Shown piece by piece: positions 1 through 11,800 of a DNA stretch of 64,000 bases. Origin of the DNA: Temnothorax longispinosus (lineage: Eukaryota > Arthropoda > Insecta > Hymenoptera > Formicidae); the NCBI RefSeq assembly GCF_030848805.1, contig NC_092365.1, positions 16,793,049-16,857,048 of the forward strand, written 5' to 3'. Both the position numbers and the translations under genes were made by a program. The notes below the pieces were generated by a model. The model was not told where the DNA came from. It worked only from the letters and a program-made list of their open reading frames with translations, and did not search any database. Positions within the stretch are counted from its first letter, which is position 1. Each line of letters starts with the position of its first letter.

Positions 1-1318
1 ACCACGAAAGCACATAATACAAGTTTCCACTTACCAAATGTGTGTGTTAATGCTGTTCAATAAAAGAGAACGGTTAACATATAAGGTGAGTTTTGATATG
101 AGTTTAAGCAGCTAATTAATCACATCTACATGTTACATGAAGAATAAAAATGTTTATAATTTCTATATACATATAGAATATATATACATATGTATGAATG
201 TTGTGTAGGAAATTCAGGGTGAAACCGATATTCCAGAGAGGGACTTGGTCAGAGCATTGCAATCTCTTTCCATGGGTAAAGCTACACAAAGAATTTTACT
301 TAAACACCCTTGTACCAAAAAAATTGAATCTACGGATTGTTTCTGTGTGAACGACAGTTTTACCAGTAAATTATTTAGGTATTATATTTTTATGCAATAA
401 ATGATGTATATTAACACTTTCGCAGCTGGCGATTCTAGCGCATGACTGTACTGAGAGCTACGTGCAAATTTGTTTCATTTTCGGATCCAAACTATATTTT
501 TAATTCCGTTTAAATGCTCATTTTGATGAAATCAATTTATTGTTAGATAGCTGCAGTAATCATAAATACGAATAAAATCATGTGCTTTCCTAAAAATATA
601 AAATACGTTAAATTATACCAGCTGCAACCAACTGCATTTTAAAATGACGTAAAATTACATCAAGGGCAATTGGCTACAAATCTTAAAAGTGACATAAAAT
701 TACGTTAGTGGCTGCGAATGTGTTAATAATATATGTGATGTAAATAACCATCTTTTATTGAATATTTGTATCGCTTTTGTTAAGAGTAAAGATCCAGACC
801 GTAGCAGCAAAGAGAGAATCCGAACCTGAGAGAAGAGAGACTCGCAATAAGGTCGATGAAGACCGGAAACACGAGATCGAAGCAGCCATCGTACGAATTA
901 TGAAAGCCCGAAAGCGTATGCCTGTATGTAACTTAAAATTTCTTATAATTATAAATTTACTGTACACGGTTAATTCATTGATACATATTTTTCGAACGTA
1001 AAAAAATATTTTTTTTATTCGAGATAAGCTATAATATGTGTAGAATATATAAAGCATAATCAATATATCAATTTATTTTCTCTTTTATTAGCATAATATA
1101 CTGGTAACAGAAGTAACAGAACAGTTAAGAGGTCGATTTTTGCCTTCACCTGTAATAATTAAGAAACGTATCGAAGGTTTAATCGAACGAGAGTACTTGG
1201 CTCGTACACCGGAAGATCGGTATGTAATGCATGTTATACATTGACGTTAATATTTACAGAAATACAAACTAATTTACATTCTACGATTTACAGGAAGATA
1301 TATACATATGTTGCTTAA
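1..1318 (+). CDS. Cul3: Cullin-3, C-terminal part (five exons, 5' end outside window)
   Basis: Cullin-3 is the scaffold of CRL3 ubiquitin ligases: BTB adaptors bind its N-terminus and Rbx1 binds its C-terminal region. Exons read from splice sites and homology are 1-85 (codons from base 2), 209-378, 785-923, 1092-1219 and 1294-1318. Each junction has GT/AG and a consistent phase, giving 181 residues ending in TYVA-stop. The first exon reads HIIQVSTYQMCVLMLFNKR, the end of the cullin homology domain. The second contains ETDIPERDLVRALQSL. The third carries the neddylation segment AAIVRIMKARKRM, whose Lys after IVRIM is the NEDD8 acceptor. The fourth and fifth form the C-terminal winged helix ([20 protein letters not shown]). 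The neddylation and winged-helix parts are nearly identical to animal CUL3, which separates it from CUL1, CUL2 and CUL4. Identification is from remembered family sequence. Confidence 0.95.
411..726. mobile_element. MITE with TTAACAC ends and TA target duplication, in a Cul3 intron
   Basis: The left end TTAACACTTTCGCAGC and the right end GCTGCGAATGTGTTAA are inverted copies with one mismatch. Both are flanked by TA (409-410 and 727-728). The 316-bp body has no open frame. A TA duplication with short inverted ends is the pattern of Tc1/mariner-type non-autonomous elements. It lies wholly within the intron 379-784, so it does not disturb the Cul3 coding sequence. Confidence 0.6.
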
Positions 1319-2642
1319 TGCTGAATTCAATATTGAATATGTCTACAAACATGTAATTTGTAATAATATATATCCTCTTACTACACATTAATGATTCTTC
1401 ATATTTTATTTACCGAATATCATTATTACATCACCATTATTTGACGTCATGATCGTTATCTTCTTATTATTCTAATTTCTCAGGTGTGAATTATTATTGT
1501 TTAGGGGATATTCCAATGTCAACAAGAAAATTATATTTCCATAGAGTTTGAATATTCTGTATATATGTATACAGTTAATATATTGACTATATATTGACAC
1601 GTATTTAGCTTTAAATTTACAGCGTATAATGTTCTTTACAGAAATATATGATTGGGAAGTTTATCAAAAATGGTAAAATATTGAGTACGCCCGATATTGC
1701 AAATATAAAGACAAAAAAATAGAGAATGGGTCATTATTGAGTGCTGAAAACTATAAGAGATGATCGATGTGTTTATATCCATTTTGTAAAATATTTGATT
1801 TGAATTAGACAACTTATACACTTGTTATCATAGAACATCTCTGTAATTGAAATGAATGGCAAGATATTCTTTTGATAATTGCTACTTTGGTGAAAAAGGT
1901 TGATGTGTCAAAGGAATGATGCACTTAGATCTAAATCAAGGAGGCATTGATTTCTTGTAATAATGGGGATTATACCTGCTCTCCAACTCTTTACATTTCA
2001 ATTACAATTGCATTTGTTTGACTTACACTTGTATTACAATACACATGTAATACATGTGAGTACTCATTATAATGAATATATGTATTCTAAATTAGGTAGA
2101 TTTTAGTTAACGTGCGTTTATAGTGATGCGAAATACAATTTAAGTTACTGAAGATGATTCACATTGATAATATCGCAATTAGAAACTTTTCTACACTTGT
2201 AAGACTGTGATTATCTATGACAAATACTATCTGAATATATCGTGAATTTAGGAAAAAAAATGGTACATACATTTACATATAGTTTTATTTATGTTGATGT
2301 CTATTAATTACATATGTAAATAAGTAATGTGAATGTATTATTAAGAATAGACTTGTCTCATTTCCAACAACTCAATATTATTTTTCAAGTTTGCACTCCA
2401 CACCCCTATAGGTAAATATAAATCATATTTATCTTCTTATCTCTTATATAAAAAACACATGAATATGGTTCGTGTCCGTGTTATGGTTCGTGTGGTCTGA
2501 ACCTGAACATGTGATGTGCCCATGTGCCTCATGTCTCATGTGCCCGGTGCCGTACGCACATGCTGAGAGTTTATGGTTATGTTCTCTCGAGCCGAGTCTG
2601 AATCATTCCTGTGAAGCTTCGTCTATGAATTGATCGGTGAAA
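1319..2642. other. Cul3 3' UTR and Cul3-RDH13 spacer
   Basis: This AT-rich stretch begins with the Cul3 3' UTR. I see no coding exon. GC rises from about 2460, and a TGTGCC/CATGTG-rich segment (2470-2565) precedes the RDH13 start. That segment is the likely promoter and 5' UTR of the next gene, but no TATA box or clear initiator was found. Confidence 0.5.
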
Positions 2643-4317
2643 ATGCGCTGGATAACTTCGAAACCGGTTGTTTACACTTCCTTGGCGGCAACTACCATCG
2701 GCGCGGCGCTTTTGACAAAGTATGCGTTGCTCAAAAGTCTTCCTCAAAATCCTGCACAATTAAGCTGATCAATTATTTCCTTCATCCTCGCTTTTGTCTT
2801 TCTTTTAAAGCTTTCAATCCACGAATGCATGCCTATTTTGTTGTAAAGATATAAGTAAAACCGTTTACCAAGCCAAAATAATTTCAATGCTCACTGAGAC
2901 AGTGTCTTAAACCTTTTGTTGCTTTTTTATGACTTATTAAGTAATGTATGTGTTACATGGAAAAAAGTTATGTGAAATAGTAAAAGTAAATTACGCTGAA
3001 TTTGTAGGGATTACATGGGAGGCCCAAAATATGAAGGAAAGGAGAATCTAGAGGATAAAGTAGTCATTGTGACAGGAGCCAATTCTGGTATCGGAAAGGC
3101 AGTAACTACAGAGTTGGCCAAACGTAAAGCAAAAGTTATCATGGCATGCAGGGACATGGAAAAATGTGAAACGGTACTTGTATATCGTTGTTAGTATCTA
3201 CTCAATTTATAAATAAAGTATAAAATCAATTGGATAACGTTATACCGTAAGGATATTACACTTAAGTCGAGCGACCAGCTTCTCTCTCGTGTCACTTATT
3301 ATTTTAAATCGCTGCAATGTGGTTCTATTCTCGCTTACAGGAACGCCGAAGTATCGTACTCGATACGAAGAATAAGTACGTTTATTGTAGAAAGTGTGAC
3401 TTAGCGTCGCAAGAAAGTATTAGGAAATTTGTCACACAATTTAAGAAAGGTGATTGACGTTTAGCACGCAGCTATTCTGATTTTTTTTTTCACTTTACTT
3501 AACTGACAAGTGTCTATCCTGTTTACGTTGTTTACAGAATATGGTAAACTTCATATACTTATTAATAACGCCGGCGTAATGAGATGTCCAAAGAGTCACA
3601 CTAAGGATGGTATCGAGATGCAACTTGGGGTGAATTACATGGGGCCCTTCTTGCTCACAAACTTGCTCCTGGACGTCTTGCAAGCATCCGCGCCATCCAG
3701 AATTGTGAATTTGGCGAGCGTTGCCTATCGTGCTGCCGAAATAAATGTGAAGGATTTAAATTGGGAGAATGATTATGACGCTGGTGGAGCGTACGCGCAA
3801 AGTAAATTAGCTATGATGCTTTTTACTCGTGAATTGGCGAACAGATTAAAAGGTGATTTAGCATAAATTACATAATTTTCCTCGTTTCGCGATGACCGTT
3901 ATGCTCTACTTTCCACTTACTTTTTCAGGAACTGATGTTACCGTGAATGCTGTCCATCCTGGTATAGTTGATACAAATATAACGCGGCATATGTTTGTAT
4001 ATACCAACTTCTTTACCCGATTTCTTCTTTACCCATTCGCTTGGCCATTTATTAAAGCACCTTTACAAGCAGCTCAAACCGTTTTGCATGCAGCATTAGA
4101 TCCTAGTCTTACAAATGTTTCCGGATGTTATCTCGCGTAAGTATACCATCGAAAATTGAACAAACGATAAACGTCGCGAATGTAATATCGATATCATTGT
4201 TATATTTGCTACAGCAATAGTGAAATCAAGGAATTAACAGAAGAGGCCAAGGACGATGACCTAGCAAAGTGGTTGTGGAAAGTTGGTGAAAAGTGGACAA
4301 AACTAAATGTTGCATAA
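2643..4317 (+). CDS. Short-chain dehydrogenase/reductase, retinol dehydrogenase 13-like
   Basis: An NADP(H)-dependent SDR of the RDH11-14 group, which interconverts retinaldehyde or other carbonyls and alcohols. RDH13 itself is mitochondrial. Six exons join in frame: 2643-2719, 3008-3173, 3341-3449, 3538-3852, 3929-4136 and 4215-4317, giving 325 residues. Residues about 8-25 are hydrophobic and probably form a membrane anchor. The Rossmann motif TGANSGIG is at 48-55, NNAG at 127-130, the catalytic serine near 178 (VNLASVAYR), and the catalytic YAQSK (YxxxK) at 203-207. CRDMEKCE and INNAGVMRCP are close to vertebrate RDH13. The ATG at 2643 is chosen because it opens the hydrophobic segment. 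It follows Cul3 on the same strand. Insect substrate specificity cannot be read from sequence; RDH11, RDH12 or RDH14 orthology remains possible. Confidence 0.92.
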
Positions 4318-4365
4318 ATATATGTACGATAGAAATATACAGTTGCCAGTTGTAATTTGTTTTTA

Positions 4366-4371
4366 AATAAA
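4366..4371 (+). terminator. Poly(A) signal of the RDH13-like gene
   Basis: The first AATAAA after the stop codon is 49 bases downstream, in an AT-rich 3' UTR. This is the usual animal polyadenylation hexamer in a plausible position. The cleavage site was not determined. Confidence 0.6.
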
Positions 4372-5235
4372 ATATGAAATTTAAACACGTTCTTGAAATT
4401 ATTTTCCTTCATAAAATATTCAAATGTTTTATTGAAGTATAAAATAACATGAGATGTCGCATAGTCATTCTTCGCACGATTTGAGATTTATGTGAGGAAT
4501 CTTATCGATGTAAGATTTAGTACATTGTTTTTGTAAATTAATTAAGAAATATCTGTTTTAAACTAATCTATCGCGTATTAAATTTAACGTTATTTAAACA
4601 AAATTTTTACTTTGATTGAAAAAGCTATTTATACAAATTAATTTATTACTACTACTTCTTGCTAAATGAGAAGAAAGGATATAACTCTAGAATCGTCCTG
4701 CTTTTCAAGTTGGTTCTCGAAAAGTAAAAAAATTCGCATTTTTATTGATCTAAAGGGAGGGAAAAAAAGAAAAAAGAAAAAAAAACTGTCCCAATATGCC
4801 AGCACAGTTTATCATTTATCATTGTTCATTAATGCAAAGCATATCTTTTCTTGAAAAGAATTCCATGACAAAAATATTCAAAATATTTTTGAATAATGAC
4901 GGTAAAGACGAGAAAAACAAAGTTACAGGTGAACATATGGTGTGTTACCTGTTGAAAACAGGCGTGGCTATGTAGTTCAACGTTTACGTTTTGTGCACAG
5001 AGGCGCCAGTAGACATGTCAAGATGTCAAGGATGCCAAGGATGGTTTTCATCGTTTCATCTAAAATGTTGACATGTTGGACCTGCAGCTCACAGGTTCCT
5101 CTCTAGTTATTTCAATAAATGGATTTAAGGAACATGTATTGAAACAAGGAGGTTGAACAGTTTGTACGTTAAACTAACACCACATTAATACAATGTTAAC
5201 GTCTTCAATCGCTGATTAATAATATTGTTTTGCAG
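4372..5235. other. Spacer and FKBPL-like 5' UTR intron
   Basis: No coding exon is seen. The stretch ends with a good splice acceptor (ATATTGTTTTGCAG, AG at 5234-5235) 22 bases before the FKBPL-like start codon. That gene therefore has at least one upstream non-coding exon. Its donor and promoter should lie in about 4900-5200, but I could not choose between several weak GT sites. Confidence 0.5.
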
Positions 5236-5257
5236 AATTGATCGTCGATTTGTCATC

Positions 5258-6145
5258 ATGGTGCCGCAATTGTGGGAATCGGCGGACAAAAGCGTCAAGA
5301 AGGAAGTGTTAAAGCCAGGTGTGTTTACCAAGAAGCCAACGGAATGCTCCACATGTACTGTTATTGTGGATAAGATAAATGTTACTGGAACATCAGAAGC
5401 GGATTTGAGAGAGAAGTATCATAGCGCTATTCTTGATGGCGAGCCCGAGAAGACTGTGACTGTAGGAGAGGCCAGCTCAGAAATTGACGAAAATGTTGAG
5501 AGAGCGATTTGCATGATGAATGTCAGTGAGAGAAGTCTCGTTACCATTGTCCTGTCTCCAAAACGCTCAGATGAATCTATAGTTAGCAATGAATCCACAA
5601 TAGTTAAGTTCGAGATCACATTGACTCAGTGTAAACGTCACAAACCAGTTTGGGAATGGAGCGCGGAGGAAAAGTACGAAGTGGCTTTGAGATACAAAGA
5701 GAGAGGTGCCGAATTGTTCAAGGACTCCCGAATCGTAGATGCGTTCCACAAGTTCAGCAGGGCTTGCAAGCTTCTGATAACGTTGGAGCCGATAGCGGAC
5801 TTGGAATTAGACAAGCAATTGGAGTACAATATTAACGATTTAAGACTTGCGTTGTACAACAATATGGCTATATGTCAACTGAAGCGAAAGAACTTTCAGC
5901 ATGTCGTTACGTTGTGTACCAAGGTGTTGGATAAGGATGGAATTAATGTTAAGGCTTTATATAGAAGAGGAGTGGCGTATGGCAGTATGGGAGATAACGA
6001 AAAAGCTATAACAGATCTAAAAGCGGTACTTACCTTAGAATCTAGTAATCACTCGGCGAAAGAACAGTTCGATGTCTATAACACCAGGTTACAAGAATCA
6101 GTTCAGAGAAATAAAGACATGATGAAAAGAATGTTTAAGACTTAA
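5258..6145 (+). CDS. FKBP-like protein with three TPR repeats (FKBPL type, degenerate isomerase domain)
   Basis: The product is a 295-residue protein on one coding exon. Residues 1-125 resemble a diverged FKBP fold: it starts with KSVKKEVLKPG, as FKBPs do, but lacks the usual isomerase/FK506 pocket segments, so prolyl isomerase activity is unlikely. W131-W133 (VWEWSAEEK) opens the linker to TPR repeats at about 136-175, 190-225 and 230-262; ALYRRGVAYGSMGDNEKA is a clear TPR helix pair. Such proteins act as HSP90 co-chaperones through the TPR clamp, and vertebrate FKBPL and FKBP6 are the closest types. An in-frame upstream ATG at 5225 lies before a splice acceptor at 5235, so the ATG at 5258 is preferred. 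A likely poly(A) signal (AATAAA) is near 6191. FKBP6/shutdown or FKBP8-like orthology is not excluded. Confidence 0.8.
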   Translation: MVPQLWESADKSVKKEVLKPGVFTKKPTECSTCTVIVDKINVTGTSEADLREKYHSAILDGEPEKTVTVGEASSEIDENVERAICMMNVSERSLVTIVLSPKRSDESIVSNESTIVKFEITLTQCKRHKPVWEWSAEEKYEVALRYKERGAELFKDSRIVDAFHKFSRACKLLITLEPIADLELDKQLEYNINDLRLALYNNMAICQLKRKNFQHVVTLCTKVLDKDGINVKALYRRGVAYGSMGDNEKAITDLKAVLTLESSNHSAKEQFDVYNTRLQESVQRNKDMMKRMFKT

Positions 6146-8822
6146 TAATAAATTTTAAGTATTTTGTATATAAATTTAATTTTTCGAGAAATAAAGTATA
6201 TTTATTTTATAAATAGAAAAATAAGATTTTTATTTTTATACGTAATAATCTATTCTTATTTATCTTAATTATTTTTATCAGCGCACTACCGTCACATGTA
6301 ATTATCATTATATAATGTGTTTGTGTCCTAAACGAAGTAATAGCATTAAAATTAAAAAAGTTGTGCTGCGTGTAGTTATAGAAGTAGATATATATATTAT
6401 TTATTTCGTAATCTTTTTATTACAATAAGTGAAACTTTTTATTACAATATTTATTAGTATAAAATAGATAGCTGAAAGATAGAATTATGTGCAGTAAATA
6501 TACATAATGCATCCTACACAAGTTTTCCTTTTATGATACAAAATTTTTAATCCAGGTAACTTTGTCAATAGCCGCGACTACAAATTATTCAATAGTGTCA
6601 TGTTTGTATATTTTTAATTACATCACAATTGTGTAAAATATATGAGATATTACATGTTCTCCTTTCATACAAATATCGGTATCAGCAAATGACTTGAACA
6701 ATCTGTTCGTTTAACCGTCATATATTTATATCCAGTTCTTAATTATTTTATAAAATTGCATAACAATATAACTGCTCTAATATGAAAAAAATCATGGTTT
6801 AATAGTCAATTGATATCATGTATATACATATTATCCCTAGTTTGATATTGTGATGACTAACTTGGGTTAATACGTAGTCATATGCTGATTTACTTATAAT
6901 CTATGAAATTAAAAATGAAATTTGAGGAATTCTATAAAATTAGTAAATAAAATTTAGCAACGGGACACACACACAAAATCTTGGTAACCCGAAATTAAAT
7001 TTTAATGGCACCTCCATAACCATACATTTTCGCTTAATTCTATTCTCCTACATACATTCATTCTGTATAAAATACAATAAGATGACGAATACGGCTATAT
7101 ATTAATAATACAAAACTCATTATTTCCTCTTGTACTGCATTTCAACTAATAAAACAAATACATTAATCAAGAATATTTAAGCTGCCTGTAGTATTTATAT
7201 CAGTTAATAGAGATACAAAAAGATACAATTACAAAAAATAATGCACTTTAAATTTTGAACCTATCATGTTACAAAGCAGCAATTATTTTTTGGGGTATAA
7301 ATGTGAACTTGTTTTTTTACGTACGTCTTCAAGTAGTAAATAATTCAAAATATCGATACATAAATGAATTAGTGTTATTAAAACCACCACCAAGTACGCT
7401 TCTAATTTTTATTATGTTAGAGAAAGTATATTTTGACATAATATGCTATATATTTTTTTCAGAACGATAATGTATGTTATATTTAATAAACTGTAATAAT
7501 TGTTATCTGTCGATAAAACTTTGCAAGTCCAATGTTATAATTCGTTAATAAATTGCGTGTTTAAAAATTAGAAATCTATGCAAGTATAAATAAATTCATT
7601 TCTCTATTAAGGTATACGTTGTAGATCGGCTACAAAAGTATATTAACAATCGCTTGGCAAGACTTGGTAGAGTTTCAACACACGCATACGTCAAATTATA
7701 TTACCAAAATTACTCATTGAACAAAATTCATGGAAACAAAAAGCTAAGTTTTTTTTTTTATATATGTACATCGCTTTTAGATAAACGTAACATTACAAAC
7801 TTCATAAATTTCAAGCAGTAATATTTGCCAGTTTCATTCAATGAGCAATATAGGATATGGAGTCCAGCACACTTACGACACAAATTTGATTACTATTAAC
7901 AACGTGTTGGCAATAAGACTTATATTACTCTTAAGTAAACCAATATAATTGGGCAATTTCGAGATATTGCATTTAATAAAGTCATACACTACAGCAATAT
8001 GGCGTGTGAATATCTATATCGGAGTTAGTTAAATAAGTTTCTAAGTATTTTTATCACTTTTTCTTTTCAAACCATGTAGAATGTGAATAACATCGTGCGA
8101 TATATACCTACATTCTTTTTTCTTTTTTTATTAAACAGTAGTCCAGTACAACTCATGTAGCACATTTCTGGCACAAATAAAATCTGAACTTCGTTAGTCC
8201 AAGCATATAAATAAGACGTAAAATAACAAGAACATAATCTTGAGACATAATCTATGCAAAACAAAATCTTTCTTATTAAAACAAAAAAATTTATTGCAAA
8301 ATGCATTTTGAATGTAATAGATACAACAAAAAAGCTTCATATATTTAATGGAAATGAACAAAAAGAGCTGTTACATAAGGACTTAATTTCCTAACGTTTC
8401 TTAATAATTTCACAAATGCATTTTTCTACCTTTTAATAATTTGTAATAACTTTAAATATATTAACATCCCTATGATAAAACTTTCAGGTCAAGCTACAAT
8501 AATAATATTTTTCACCAGTACAAGATTTTATTTTTACAACATTCATACCAAGGATATACTAGGCAATACTAGTAATCACGGTTGCCATCAATCTAACGCT
8601 GATTTATAATTAGAATACATCGTATATACATTCACAGTCATTTTCAAATTAGTGCTTCCAAGCCATAATGTTTAATCCAGTTTTAAACAAAGAGAAAACT
8701 ATTCATGGCGGTACGTCAAAATATAACGATATTGTAAAATTTAGTTATGCCACTTAATATTAACACATAAGGATGCAATATTTCGATTTGTTTGAACAAT
8801 CGGGATATTATGGGAATGAATA
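6146..8822. other. Convergent 3' ends: FKBPL-like 3' UTR and probable long atlastin 3' UTR
   Basis: About 2.7 kb of AT-rich DNA between two convergent genes. The FKBPL-like transcript probably ends near 6200. The rest is likely the minus-strand atlastin 3' UTR, because several TTTATT (minus-strand AATAAA) hexamers occur across it. I saw no coding frame or RNA gene. Which poly(A) site atlastin uses cannot be told from sequence. Confidence 0.45.
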
Positions 8823-11800
8823 TTATAATAATTTAGGCTTGCCATTGGCAGTGACAGTGGCGTTCAATGTTGAATTCGTTACCGCTATTTCAGCAGCCTG
8901 AGCCACTGCTACAGACACGGACTTCTCCACAAATTGTTGGTAGACGGGCTTCATGAACTGAACAAAAGTAAAGATAATTCTTTCCATCAGTACCGCACTG
9001 TTTTATGATATGCGACACTATAATTGTATATGCTATATTCCAAATTGCAAGATTATTTTTTAGCTACAAGATGCAGCATTTACTTTATGAAATTTAATGC
9101 GTCAACATGGAAGAAATATTAATAGTTACACGGAAGAAATAGAGTTTTTTGATCAAGCGTATATAGATGTATATAGATGTTTGGAAAGAAAGGTGTAATC
9201 AGTGTTAATAGAAAGTTATCAAATATATGATTGTATATGTAGCCGAATGTCATACCTTTTCGATATTTGCTCCTGTTAGCTCTCAGCTTATGACAGGAAT
9301 AAAAAAAGACAATAAAAGAGAGTGATATTAATAGTTATGCTTCCATTATGAAATGGCTCTGGTTAGTAAGAAAAAATGTGCAAAACATAGATGTGTAAGA
9401 AACATAAAGAGTTAAAGAGAAAAGCAATTCGGAATTGAAGATAATTAAAGACTAAAATTTATACAAAAGAAGAAAAGCGTGTGATCAGATAGGCTACGTT
9501 TACACCCAGCGACCTGATCGCGGCCTGACCTATATTGTGACCCGAAGTAGGTCCAGTCATCATTCGTTTACACCGAAAGAGACCTAAAAATTGACGGGAT
9601 CGTATTTGGGATCGCCCTGAATTGCAGCGAATCCAAACAAGCAAATAAAGCTTTTAGGACGTAATCGCGCGTTTACATCGCAAATGATAACGGCCTATTT
9701 CAGGTCGGGTCACTAAAATACGCGGCCTGACCTGAAGCCAGATCCGGTCGCCTATCAAGTGTTTACAGCAGGCCGAGCAGCCGGCCTAAATAATTTAGGT
9801 CGAATTTGAGGTATAGGTCGCGGCCTAAATTCAGGGTGTAAACGTAGCCATTATTGCCATGTCCACGAAGGTGACGATAAGTAAAATGATATATAGGTAT
9901 TGCAAATGCAATTACAATAATGAACAGGATTAGGTATCTTAAAGTATACGTTAATTTATAACAAAGATGAGCACATAGCCAGACCTGTTGCAATAAAAAA
10001 ATGCTACATATTAATTGTTAGATGAACATTATACTATGTTAATAATATGCAAGATATACACATATTGTGACACGTGATGCTTGTATGCGACATGTAAAAA
10101 CAGACATAACTTTTTATGTTTTATGTGATTTTAGTGCAAATTTGAATATTTGATAAATATTTTATACCATTAATCGTAACTTCTCTTTCATGAATTATAT
10201 TTTAGATTAAAATTAACGTTGAATATATGTTAGAAAACGAGTACATTCCACGTTTATAAAACTAATAAGTGAATAAAAAAATCTCTACCTTTCTCAAATA
10301 TCGTTTTTCATTAGTACACTGTGAACAATATAATTCTTATCAGAGAGGTGTTATACGATAAGAATCAAAAACAGGTATATAGGAAAAATAAAAAATTCTC
10401 GATAATTTCTAAAAAGATACTTGTACTTACATTTTCCCATATTGTACTGGCTAAGTCATCTATTTGTGTTCCAATTTCTCTGAATTCTCCGCTATACCTA
10501 AATAATATCCAAACAAAAGACGGTATTCAGAAATCCTAATCGTAGGATAATAGAAAATTGTAACAAATGCATTTATGAAAATATTAACATACCTTATATA
10601 TGCCCACAAGACAAGCGTGAGGAGGCCAATACCCATAATAAGATTACATATATTTGCTAACGTGTACAGACCAACAAGACCAAATATTCCAGATAAAATG
10701 TACATAGTAACGGCAATTGCGAAGAACACTGCTGGCGTTCGCGCTGCTTTAAAAATATTTTTGCTCTCATTGTGCGCCTTAAATTGCAAGAAAGCGTCAT
10801 CCATGTCCTATATTGTAGAAGAAAAATAATTTATGATAAAATAAATATTTAAGAAAGAATAAATAAATAAAGTTGCAAACAATTAGAAAAAAAACAGCAG
10901 TTAATTAAATGCATAGTTGCCTTAATCAATTTTTCCATATATATTTGACTGAATTCTTCTCCGCCCATCTTTCGTTTATTCTGGAATTGACGAAGAGCTG
11001 AATTCATACAGTGTTGATGTTCGGATTCTAAGTGAGCGGTCGCTAAAAATGGTTTTGATCCACCGCACACGGTCTCCATCATCTGAAGGTATAAATCCTT
11101 AGCTTCTGCTACAGCGGTTAAATTGTTAGCTTCTGCTGTGGCCTGTAAATGTAAAACACGATTACTGCGGTTGAGATGATTGCTTGTTCCGGTTGAATGA
11201 AACAAAAGATCGACTTGTAAATAAAAACCGTGAATTATAGAAACCGCTAAAATTATACGTACCACAAGCATACTTTTTGGTTCGGGAAGTTCATCTCCCT
11301 TGTAAAGATTGATGTAACTCTTGAAATATTCCAACAGATCTTTCGCTTTCACGACTTGGCCGTTGATCTTCTTGGTCACCAGATTTTCCGGCGCCAGTAT
11401 CATCGGTATGAGCACTTTCAACTGGTTTTTAAACTCTGCCTGTATCTCGGATAATCTACCGTCGAATATCGGATTCGTTGCGATCTCGAGACCGGGATGA
11501 GGCATGAGAAAACACGATATGTCCGAAAAGCAGGACTTAATGTGCTTTCGCAAGCTCTGCAATTCCGGATGCTGCCTGTCGGAAATCTCCAGTCTTTTGT
11601 CGAGTAATTTCTTTCCGCCGTTTGCACCGTAATCGGCCTCGTACGGATAAACCCAGTCTCTGACTAAAAATTGCAATCTTTGGAAAGGCGTGCTGTCGGA
11701 GCTTTCCAGCGCCAGTCTACCGTACTCGGTGAACAACTGCAGGTGCTGAAGATCATCCTCCTGAATATTTTGCGACAGATTGTATATTTGCACGGAGGAC

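Noticed and set aside
5225..5257. Upstream in-frame ATG of the FKBPL-like gene
   Set aside because: It lies upstream of a strong splice acceptor (AG at 5234-5235), so it is most likely intronic.
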